From NCBI GenBank assembly GCA_944355255.1, contig CALVQD010000046.1, positions 1-35,614 of the forward strand: DNA of 35,614 nucleotides. The letters run 5' to 3'. Positions 15,561 to 22,286 of this stretch are shown piece by piece. Source of the DNA: an uncultured Bacilli bacterium. Lineage in GTDB: Bacteria > Bacillota_I > Bacilli_A > RF39 > UBA660. The position numbers and the translations under genes were made by a program. The notes below the pieces were generated by a model. The model saw nothing but the letters and a program-made list of their open reading frames with translations. It was not told the DNA's origin and ran no database searches. The stretch's first letter is position 1. Every line of letters starts with the position of its first letter.

Positions 15561-15590
15561 ACTATATGTAATAGAAAAATAGGTTATGAC
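15561..15590 (-). promoter_or_regulatory. Sigma-E-like promoter of spoIVA
   Basis: On the minus strand GTCATAA (15590-15584), 15-bp spacer, CATATAGT (15568-15561), close to the B. subtilis sigma-E pattern (KMATATT, N14-15, CATACANT). It lies 27 bp before the spoIVA start, a known sigma-E target in B. subtilis. Confidence 0.5.
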
Positions 15591-15609
15591 TATAATATGA
15601 TGATAAAAA

Positions 15610-15652
15610 GAAAAAGAACGACATAAATTTTATCTCACATTTTTTCGTTCTT
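15610..15652 (-). terminator. Terminator after the 211-aa gene
   Basis: AAAGAACGA and TCGTTCTTT pair across a loop of about 24 nt that includes the end of the coding region; T-runs follow on the minus strand. The loop is longer than usual. Confidence 0.55.
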
Positions 15653-16265
15653 TTTTATTTCCGTTTTTATTTTTTTGAAAAAATTCATCAATACTATGAT
15701 CTAGTTTAAAGAAATACTGACTATATATTTGATGATAAGAATCATCAAAATTAGATAAGTATTGATCTAGTAAAAAAATAATATCTTTTTTGAATTGATT
15801 TAATTCAAAGAAATTCATTCTATTATGTTCCATAAAATAATTTATAATATCCTCTGTACTACGAGAAGTAAAATCGTTATATGCAGAAGTAGTAGATGGA
15901 ACATAAAACGCATAGATACAAGCCTGTAATTCATTTAAATTTTTTTGAATATTAGAAATTACTTTTTGCTTTCCAATATCCGTAAGTCCTTTTGGTACTT
16001 TTTTATCACGATCAATTTTTTCCAACTCACTTTTGGCCTCTGCCTCTTTACGAGTTACACACCAATCGTTAAAATGTGTAATTAAAGTATGGGATATAAA
16101 TTTTTTTTCTTCTTCTTTTAACGGTACTGGAGAGCATTCTTCTATTTTTTTTGTTATTTCTTCTAATTCTAATGTAGAAAAAGACTTCAATAAACCGATT
16201 GCAGTTGTTAAAATATGTTCTCTTAATTTATTATATTGATCTTGTAATATAACAACTTCATCCAT
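15630..16265 (-). CDS. Hypothetical 211-aa helical protein upstream of spoIVA
   Basis: No family is recognised. It is helical throughout, beginning MDEVVILQDQYNKLREHILT, with VPKGLTDIGKQKVISNIQKNL in the middle and a basic Asn/Lys-rich C-terminus (KNKNGNKKERKNVR). There are no membrane segments and no signal peptide. The ATG at 16265 has GTAGGAGAGTGAGCAT upstream. It sits between spoIVA and spoVIF on the same strand but is separated from spoIVA by a hairpin and a separate promoter. A role in sporulation is only suggested by position. Confidence 0.65.
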   Translation of the reverse strand: MDEVVILQDQYNKLREHILTTAIGLLKSFSTLELEEITKKIEECSPVPLKEEEKKFISHTLITHFNDWCVTRKEAEAKSELEKIDRDKKVPKGLTDIGKQKVISNIQKNLNELQACIYAFYVPSTTSAYNDFTSRSTEDIINYFMEHNRMNFFELNQFKKDIIFLLDQYLSNFDDSYHQIYSQYFFKLDHSIDEFFQKNKNGNKKERKNVR

Positions 16266-16349
16266 ATGCTCACTCTCCTACAATACTCATTTTATCATTC
16301 TAAAAAAAGGAGAGCAAGTTATTTTCTATCTTTTTACACAAATTAACAA

Positions 16350-16592
16350 TTAAAAAAATTGATTCATATCTTTTGGAACATTATCATTGACAACGGCATT
16401 TACAATTTTATCTTCTTTCTCTTTTGACACTTCTTTTCCCGTCATTTTTCCTAATTCTTGAATCACTTCACGTAAAGTTCCTTCATTTTTTAAATCATTT
16501 TGTTGTAACTTTTTCGCAAGATCAAGAATTGTATCTTTTTTCACATTGGTTTTCTTTTCTACCTTATCAAAAAAACTATCTGTAAATTTCAA
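16350..16592 (-). CDS. spoVIF: SpoVIF, stage VI sporulation protein F, TTG start
   Basis: This 80-aa protein matches the short SpoVIF family: DSFFDKVEKKTNVKKDTIL, DLAKKLQQNDLKNEGTLREV and VSKEKEDKIVNAVV follow the FF..EKKTGVK / LA..LQ...KDE.T.R / V.KE.EDKIV pattern of the B. subtilis protein. In B. subtilis SpoVIF is made late in the mother cell and is needed for coat maturation. The start is TTG at 16592 with AGAGGGT 7 bases upstream. A sigma-K-like promoter lies about 25 bp upstream. The downstream hairpin is weak, so transcription may continue into the 211-aa gene. Confidence 0.8.
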   Translation of the reverse strand: MKFTDSFFDKVEKKTNVKKDTILDLAKKLQQNDLKNEGTLREVIQELGKMTGKEVSKEKEDKIVNAVVNDNVPKDMNQFF

Positions 16593-16614
16593 AACACATA
16601 CCCTCTTTCTATGA

Positions 16615-16641
16615 TAATATATGTATTTTCAGATTGGTGGT
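16615..16641 (-). promoter_or_regulatory. Sigma-K-like promoter of spoVIF
   Basis: On the minus strand AC (16641-16640), 16 bp, CATATATTA (16623-16615), fitting the sigma-K pattern AC, N16-17, CATANNNTA. It is the only promoter-like sequence before spoVIF. Confidence 0.4.
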
Positions 16642-16683
16642 GCAAAAAAGATGTGATCTATGTATTATTTCACTAATGATATC

Positions 16684-16714
16684 AAAAAACACTTAGTATT
16701 TTCTAAGTGTTTTT
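16684..16714 (-). terminator. Terminator after the 345-aa gene
   Basis: AACACTTAG and CTAAGTGTT form a 9-bp stem with a 6-nt loop, followed by T residues on both strands. It serves the minus-strand gene ending at 16733. Confidence 0.8.
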
Positions 16715-16732
16715 ACTTATGACACAATCATT

Positions 16733-17770
16733 TTATAAATGTTTTTGTTTCTGTTTTTCTTTTGCTAAACGACGGAGTTTATCCATGAAAACGTCATAAG
16801 AAACTGGCATTCCATTTTCTTTTAACCATTCTACTACCTGATATTGATCTTCGCGGCTAAAAGAAACACCATTAATTTGAATTTGATCTGTTATATTATC
16901 CATCACATTTAATCGAGATAAGTTGTTCTTATGAAAACGATATAATATTTCTCCTTGTTCTTTTGGACAGTAATGTCTTACAATTTTTAACAAAAGTGGA
17001 TATGGAAATAAAATATTTTCATAATAAGCAATAAGATCAGGATCTTCTCCTTTTTCTTGATATTGTAATACAATTTCTTGTGCTCTATTGTAAATTGGGG
17101 TGATGTATTCAAAAAGTTTATGAATGTTTTCTTCTGAGTTTTCTTTTTCATATACATCTCGAAATGCTTGATATAATTCAGGATTTACAGTTTGCAATGA
17201 TACAATGTTATTTGTCATTTTTCTACGATCAATACCATGATATTCACAGTATAATGCATACAATGTAATTGGGTTTTCAGGCGATAAATAAAGACGAATA
17301 AATCTCTCTGCAGACTCTATTTTTTCTTTTTTCTTCTTTTCTAAAGATGTCATTCGTACTTCTTTTTTCGTTTTCGTATGCTGATTACAATATGACCATA
17401 ATTGATGAACATATATATATTCTTCTGGTACAATATCTTTGCATTTTTCTAATTTTAATAACAATACATGGATTTGATTACTACAAATACCACGTGATTC
17501 TAAACTTTTTTCAGCATCTTCTAATGACATATCTTTCGTACGCAAAATTGTCCAAAAATCTCTGTACTCATGAATAGAACGAAGTTGTTGATATAGATTT
17601 AACTCCTCAGCTGTTGCATAGTTATATAAATAGCATATACTCATACTATATACCTCTGTACTAGAAAACATTTCATCCAAAAGCTGTATCACATCTTTTC
17701 TCAATTCATGATGTAAACAATATTCAAATGCTGCTTTATAATATGCTTCCTTACTAAATTTTTGACTCAT
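16733..17770 (-). CDS. Hypothetical 345-aa helical-repeat-like protein
   Basis: I do not recognise it. It begins MSQKFSKEAYYKAAFEYCLH and is almost wholly helical, rich in Tyr, Leu and Glu, with a Lys-rich stretch near residue 145 (EKKKKEKIES). Helix pairs recur through the length, and it ends in a basic tail (KEKQKQKHL). It could be an alpha-solenoid scaffold, but no repeat family is certain. The ATG at 17770 has GAGAGAGGGAAATT upstream. A terminator separates it from pyk. Its neighbours on the downstream side are sporulation genes. Confidence 0.65.
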   Translation of the reverse strand: MSQKFSKEAYYKAAFEYCLHHELRKDVIQLLDEMFSSTEVYSMSICYLYNYATAEELNLYQQLRSIHEYRDFWTILRTKDMSLEDAEKSLESRGICSNQIHVLLLKLEKCKDIVPEEYIYVHQLWSYCNQHTKTKKEVRMTSLEKKKKEKIESAERFIRLYLSPENPITLYALYCEYHGIDRRKMTNNIVSLQTVNPELYQAFRDVYEKENSEENIHKLFEYITPIYNRAQEIVLQYQEKGEDPDLIAYYENILFPYPLLLKIVRHYCPKEQGEILYRFHKNNLSRLNVMDNITDQIQINGVSFSREDQYQVVEWLKENGMPVSYDVFMDKLRRLAKEKQKQKHL

Positions 17771-17809
17771 AATTTCCCTCTCTCTTCTCTAAAGTAGATA
17801 TTATACTAA

Positions 17810-17845
17810 CAAAATAAAAATGATTTGTCAATCGCAAATCATTTC
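17810..17845 (-). terminator. Terminator of the prfA-prmC-pyk operon
   Basis: On the minus strand AAATGATTTG (17844-17835) and CAAATCATTT (17827-17818) form a 10-bp stem with the pyk TGA stop in the loop, followed by TTATTTTG. Confidence 0.75.
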
Positions 17846-19243
17846 TATTTTTAAATAATTGGTGTGATGATTTTCTGTATCGTTTGGAAAACCTCCTGTT
17901 ACAACAACATAAGATTGTTCTTTTAAAGAAAATTGCTTTTTTGTCTGTTCTAAGCACTTTTTAATAATTTCGTCTGTAGATCCTGATAGATCGACAATCA
18001 TTGGATAAACGCCAAAATTAAGTGCTAATTTGTGAGCAACGTCTTCATTTGGACATGCTGCAATAATTACTGTATTTGGTCTTAAATTACTGATATTACG
18101 TGCTGTATAACCAGTCATAGTTGCTGTTATAATTGCTTCGATATCAATATCATTGGTAATTTCAACAACACCTTTGGCAATCGTTGCCGAAACATCTAAT
18201 GAGAATGAAGTTTTTACTCGTTCTTGATATGGTAAATATTTTTCTGTGTTTTCACAGACATTTGCCATATAAGTTACTGCTTCTAATGGATGTTTACCAG
18301 TTGTTGTTTCTCCACTTAACATAACTGCATCAGTACCATCTATAACAGCATTTGCAATATCAGATACTTCGGCACGTGTTGGTCTTGCATTTTTCTGCAT
18401 ACTAGATAACATTTCTGTTGCAACAATACAGAATTTACCTTGAGCACGACATTTTTCAACAATTGTTTTTTGATAAATTGGTAAGTTTACAACTGGAACT
18501 TCTACTCCTAAATCTCCACGTGCTACCATAATTCCATCACTAACTTCAATAATATCATCGATATGATCAATTGCAGTTTCACTTTCTATCTTAGAAATAA
18601 TTAACATATCTTCACGATTTTGTTCTTTTAAAATTTCACGAACTTGTAAAACATCTTCTTTTTCATCTACAAAAGAAAGTGCTAAATAATCACCATCATG
18701 ATTACATGCATAAATAATATCTTCGCGGTCTTGTTCACTGATAAATGGAACATTTAGGGTAACACCTGGAACATTGACACCCTTTCGATCAAGTAAAGTT
18801 CCACCACTTACAATCATACATGTAATACCGTCTTTTTCTCGACTGATTACTTCTAATTCCATCAATCCATCTTCTAATAAGATGTGAGCTCCTTCATGAA
18901 TATCATCTAAAGCATCTTTATAGTTTACAGTAAATGCTTCTTCAGTACCAATAATATCTTCTTTTACGATACGAATTGTTTTTCCTTCTTCTAATACAAT
19001 TCCACCCTCTTGTGCTTTTCCAGTACGAAAATCTGGTCCTTTTGTATCATAAAGGATTGCAACATGAGTACCTAATTCTTCATTTACTTTTTTTACTAAA
19101 GAAACAACAATTTCACGTTCTTCAATTGTCGCATGAGAAAAATTAATACGAGCGACATTCATACCATGTAATACCATTTTCTTAAATGTTTCATATTGAT
19201 TACTTGCTGGTCCAATACTACAAATAATTTTTGTCTTTTTCAT
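17828..19243 (-). CDS. pyk: Pyruvate kinase
   Basis: The 471-aa enzyme converts phosphoenolpyruvate and ADP to pyruvate and ATP in glycolysis. It opens KKTKIICSIGPASNQYE and carries NVARINFSHA and DTKGPDFRTG. The catalytic segment is MLIISKIESE..IDHIDDII, followed by GIMVARGDLGVEV and ATEMLSSM..PTRAEVSDIANAV with the active-site Lys/Glu set. It lacks the extra C-terminal PEP-utiliser domain of many Bacilli pyruvate kinases. The ATG at 19243 has AGGAGTAGGTAGT upstream. It follows prmC by 12 bp, so it is read from the prfA promoter; glycolytic pyk is more often beside pfkA. Confidence 0.97.
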   Translation of the reverse strand: MKKTKIICSIGPASNQYETFKKMVLHGMNVARINFSHATIEEREIVVSLVKKVNEELGTHVAILYDTKGPDFRTGKAQEGGIVLEEGKTIRIVKEDIIGTEEAFTVNYKDALDDIHEGAHILLEDGLMELEVISREKDGITCMIVSGGTLLDRKGVNVPGVTLNVPFISEQDREDIIYACNHDGDYLALSFVDEKEDVLQVREILKEQNREDMLIISKIESETAIDHIDDIIEVSDGIMVARGDLGVEVPVVNLPIYQKTIVEKCRAQGKFCIVATEMLSSMQKNARPTRAEVSDIANAVIDGTDAVMLSGETTTGKHPLEAVTYMANVCENTEKYLPYQERVKTSFSLDVSATIAKGVVEITNDIDIEAIITATMTGYTARNISNLRPNTVIIAACPNEDVAHKLALNFGVYPMIVDLSGSTDEIIKKCLEQTKKQFSLKEQSYVVVTGGFPNDTENHHTNYLKIEMICD

Positions 19244-19255
19244 ACTACCTACTCC

Positions 19256-20026
19256 TTACTTCTTTAATATAAATAAAAATCGATCTTTTCCAGATAAATC
19301 TTTTTCAACCCAGACTTTTGCATTAGGAAACTTCTCTTTCGCATATGTTTCCAAATGTTCTTTTTGTTGATATCCAATTTCAAATGCTAATAAATATTGT
19401 TCTTTTAAATATGGTTTTACCTCTTTTAAGATATTATGATAGTTTTTAAATCCCTCTTCTTCTGCAAACAAAGCAATATGTGGTTCATATGTACGAACAC
19501 TTTCCATTACTTCTGAATCATTTTTATCAATATATGGGGGATTACTAATAATACAATCGTATTTTCCAGTTAAAGGTTGTAATAAATCTCCTTGTTTCCA
19601 TATAATATCCACATGATTTCGTATTCCATTTCTTTTTGCAACTTCTAATGCTTCAGAAGAAATATCAATTCCAATCACTTCTGATTTTGGAAATGCTTGT
19701 TTCATTGTGATTGCAATACAACCACTTCCTGTTCCAATATCAGCAATAGATAACATATCTGTTTTCCACGTTTTTAATATGCGGATTACTTTATCACATA
19801 ATTCCTCTGTTTCAAAACGAGGAATTAATACATTTTTGTTTACTTCTAAATTGGCGTGATAAAAATCGACGTTCCCAACAACATATTGAATGGGTACACC
19901 ACGTAATACCTCTTGTGCTTGTAACTCTAATTTTGTGGGATCCCCATAACGTTCTAAATAATCTAATAGGGAAAGAGAAATTCCATGGGAAGAAAAAAGC
20001 GCTTCTAATTGTGCTTTTGAACTCAT
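19256..20026 (-). CDS. prmC: PrmC (HemK), release-factor glutamine methyltransferase
   Basis: The 256-aa SAM-dependent enzyme methylates the Gln of the GGQ motif in RF1 and RF2. An N-terminal helical domain is followed by GVPIQYVVGNVDFYHANLEV, IPRFETEEL, the SAM-binding IADIGTGSGCIAI, the acidic IGIDIS and the signature NPPYID. It lies in the natural pairing with prfA: the ATG overlaps the prfA stop by one base (TAATG). This suggests translational coupling. It is slightly shorter than many PrmC proteins because the N-terminal domain is compact. Confidence 0.95.
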   Translation of the reverse strand: MSSKAQLEALFSSHGISLSLLDYLERYGDPTKLELQAQEVLRGVPIQYVVGNVDFYHANLEVNKNVLIPRFETEELCDKVIRILKTWKTDMLSIADIGTGSGCIAITMKQAFPKSEVIGIDISSEALEVAKRNGIRNHVDIIWKQGDLLQPLTGKYDCIISNPPYIDKNDSEVMESVRTYEPHIALFAEEEGFKNYHNILKEVKPYLKEQYLLAFEIGYQQKEHLETYAKEKFPNAKVWVEKDLSGKDRFLFILKK

Positions 20027-21084
20027 TATAAGGCTTCCTTTAGTTTCTTTTCTTGATCTGCATTAATCAATGCTGTAATTATTTCTTCTAAATCTCCTTC
20101 CATGACACGATCTAACTGTTTTAATGTAAATCCAATGCGATGATCAGTAACACGATTTTGTGGATAATTATAAGTTCTAATTTTCTCAGAACGATCTCCG
20201 GTTCCTATTTTAGTACGACGTTCTAATCCTTCTTGTTCTTCTTTCTTACGTACTTCTTCTTCATAAACTCTAGCACGTAACATTTGCAATGCTTTTTCAC
20301 GGTTTTTGATTTGGCTTCTTTCATTTTGACAAGTCACTACAATTCCAGTTGGAATATGGGTCATACGAACCGCACTATCTGTTGTATTAACATGTTGTCC
20401 ACCTGCACCACTAGAACGATATACATCTACTTTTAAATCAGCTTCTTTAATCTCAATATCTACTTCATCTGCTTCTGGCATAACTAAAACCGTTGCAGTT
20501 GAAGTATGTACTCTTCCTTGTGTTTCGGTTTGTGGTACTCTTTGTACACGATGGGCACCACTTTCATATTTTAACTTAGAATATACATTTTCTCCCTTGA
20601 TCATGAATTGAATTAATGAATATCCCCCCATTTCACTTGGATATTCTTCTAATATTTCAATTTTCCATCCTTCTTTTTCAGCATATTTAGAATACATGCG
20701 AAATAGATCTCCGGCGAAAATATTTGCTTCATCTCCACCAGCTGCACCACGTATCTCTACAATTACATTTTTCCCATCCATCGGATCTTTTGGTAACAAC
20801 AATACTTCAATTTCTTTTTCTAATTCACTTTTTTCTTCCTCTAAAACATTTAATTCTTCTCGAGCCATTTCTCCCAGCTCTTCATCGTGAAGCATTTCTT
20901 TCGCATCCTTGATTCCTGATTCTAGTTGTTTATATTTCTGATACGCATCATAAGCATCTTTCAACATTGCTTGTTCTTTTGTTCTTTTTAAAGTTTCTTT
21001 CACATTAGAAATAATTTCAGGATTCATTAACTCTTCATTTAATTCAAGATAACGTTTTTCAATCATCATCAATCTTTCTATCAC
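20026..21084 (-). CDS. prfA: Peptide chain release factor 1 (RF1), GTG start
   Basis: The 352-aa factor reads UAA and UAG. The GGQ loop is in SSGAGGQHVNTTDSAVR and the codon-reading PxT tripeptide is PQT in RVPQTETQGRVHTSTATV. This identifies RF1 rather than RF2. An in-frame ATG at 21111 exists, but the promoter at 21115-21143 puts the RNA start close to or inside it. GTG at 21084 has GTGAGGAG 9 bases upstream and gives VIERLMMIEKRYLELNEEL, which aligns with normal RF1 N-termini. It is the first gene of a prfA-prmC-pyk operon. Confidence 0.96.
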   Translation of the reverse strand: MIERLMMIEKRYLELNEELMNPEIISNVKETLKRTKEQAMLKDAYDAYQKYKQLESGIKDAKEMLHDEELGEMAREELNVLEEEKSELEKEIEVLLLPKDPMDGKNVIVEIRGAAGGDEANIFAGDLFRMYSKYAEKEGWKIEILEEYPSEMGGYSLIQFMIKGENVYSKLKYESGAHRVQRVPQTETQGRVHTSTATVLVMPEADEVDIEIKEADLKVDVYRSSGAGGQHVNTTDSAVRMTHIPTGIVVTCQNERSQIKNREKALQMLRARVYEEEVRKKEEQEGLERRTKIGTGDRSEKIRTYNYPQNRVTDHRIGFTLKQLDRVMEGDLEEIITALINADQEKKLKEAL

Positions 21085-21114
21085 GGTAGTCATCTCCTCA
21101 CTAAATTCCACTAA

Positions 21115-21143
21115 ATTATACTATAAATTCATTAAATTCACAA
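21115..21143 (-). promoter_or_regulatory. Sigma-A promoter of prfA-prmC-pyk
   Basis: On the minus strand TTGTGA (21143-21138), 17-bp spacer, TATAAT (21120-21115). It is followed by a short tandem duplication of AATTTAGTG before the ribosome binding site. Confidence 0.65.
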
Positions 21144-21145
21144 GT

Positions 21146-21181
21146 AAAAAATGTTTATCCTAACCCTGATAAACATTTTTT
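21146..21181 (-). terminator. Terminator of the 323-aa gene
   Basis: On the minus strand AAAAATGTTTATC and GATAAACATTTTT form a 13-bp stem around an 8-nt loop containing the stop codon, followed by T residues. Confidence 0.85.
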
Positions 21182-22131
21182 ACATACTCCTTATTCATTC
21201 TATAATTTTGTTCTTTCACATTCTCATGATTATAATATGAATAAGAATTTAATTTTGATTCTACTTTTTGAACCTCGTCATCTTGCTTTTTTCCTTTTGT
21301 TAAAACGTTTCGAACCTCTACTTGTTCTTTATGCTCTTGTTTTACTTTATTATATACTGTTAATAATCTTTGACTCATCTCTTTTTTAGGATCGCCATCA
21401 CGATACAACTCAACACGTTTTTTTAATGATGACATAAACTTATCAACAGTAATAAAATCAATACGATCATGGATTCTTGCAGATTCTACATATTCTTGAA
21501 TAAATACAGCGATATATTCAATACTTTCCATACCTGCTCCATATGGATTTTTATGAATACCAAATACTGCAGATTCTGATTGTGATAATTCTTTTGTAAA
21601 ACGTTTCAAAAATGGATTTGGTTCCATTACATTACAATAAATTAATGGTTGACGAAGACAATACTTACGAATTTCTTTTGCCATTTGCTCTGTTTCTACA
21701 AAGATACGAATATTCGCATTGGTATGACTCGTACTTGCCTTGACTTCTGCAGGAATACGATGTTCCAATAAAAAGTCTGCAAAAAGAACAGCCATTAAAT
21801 CACAACTCTCTCGTTTTGCCGGTACAATGATTTCATAATTACGCTCTTTTCGATGTGGATCGTTTTTATCGTGAATTGAAAATTCCATATATGGTGGAAA
21901 ACAAGCTCCCTTTGATAAATAAAATTGTTCCTTTTTATAATCCTGAAAAATATCAGAACGAGTAAAAAGTGTGTAAGATATTTCTTCATCAGCTTGCTTT
22001 ACGCCAAACTTATTTAACTGTGCCATAATATAACGTAATTCCACTTCTTCTTGTGGTTTTTTCTCAACACCTTGTCTAATCTCATCAAAAAAACGTTTCA
22101 TTTCTTGATATTGTCCTTGTCTATAATTCAT
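21160..22131 (-). CDS. Hypothetical 323-aa alpha/beta protein
   Basis: No family is recognised. The N-terminus is helical (MNYRQGQYQEMKRFFDEIRQ). Residues of about 55-190 look alpha/beta, with YLSKGACFPPYMEFSIHDK, NYEIIVPAKRESCDLMAVLF and NANIRIFVETEQ. The C-terminus is charged and low-complexity, with many Lys, Glu and Asn. There are no transmembrane segments. The ATG at 22131 has GGAAGGGGGATCCAT upstream. A near-consensus promoter precedes it, flanked by an 11-bp inverted repeat, and it is divergent from the PASTA protein. The strong promoter suggests vegetative expression. Confidence 0.65.
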   Translation of the reverse strand: MNYRQGQYQEMKRFFDEIRQGVEKKPQEEVELRYIMAQLNKFGVKQADEEISYTLFTRSDIFQDYKKEQFYLSKGACFPPYMEFSIHDKNDPHRKERNYEIIVPAKRESCDLMAVLFADFLLEHRIPAEVKASTSHTNANIRIFVETEQMAKEIRKYCLRQPLIYCNVMEPNPFLKRFTKELSQSESAVFGIHKNPYGAGMESIEYIAVFIQEYVESARIHDRIDFITVDKFMSSLKKRVELYRDGDPKKEMSQRLLTVYNKVKQEHKEQVEVRNVLTKGKKQDDEVQKVESKLNSYSYYNHENVKEQNYRMNKEYVKNVYQG

Positions 22132-22149
22132 ATGGATCCCCCTTCCATT

Positions 22150-22212
22150 TGAAATAGTTGATTATCATAACACAGAATATTTACATTGTCAAGTGTGTGT
22201 CCAACTATTTCA
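22150..22212. repeat. 11-bp inverted repeat flanking a promoter
   Basis: TGAAATAGTTG (22150-22160) and its exact reverse complement CAACTATTTCA (22202-22212) bracket the promoter at 22164-22192. The arms are 41 bp apart, about four helical turns. This could be a two-site operator. Confidence 0.5.
22164..22192 (-). promoter_or_regulatory. Strong sigma-A promoter of the 323-aa gene
   Basis: On the minus strand TTGACA (22192-22187), 17-bp spacer, TATGAT (22169-22164): a perfect -35 and a five-of-six -10. Confidence 0.75.
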
Positions 22213-22286
22213 TAGCCTATTCCTTTTCAATACCTATTTATAGTATAATATTATAAGGAATATACATATAGATAGAAGGTGTGCGT

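Noticed and set aside
20696-20912. Plus-strand open frames opposite prfA, and similar antisense frames opposite herA, spoIVA and the glucosaminidase.
   Set aside because: They lack ribosome binding sites, have compositions typical of shadow frames (Ser/Phe/Ile-rich), and lie opposite strongly conserved genes.
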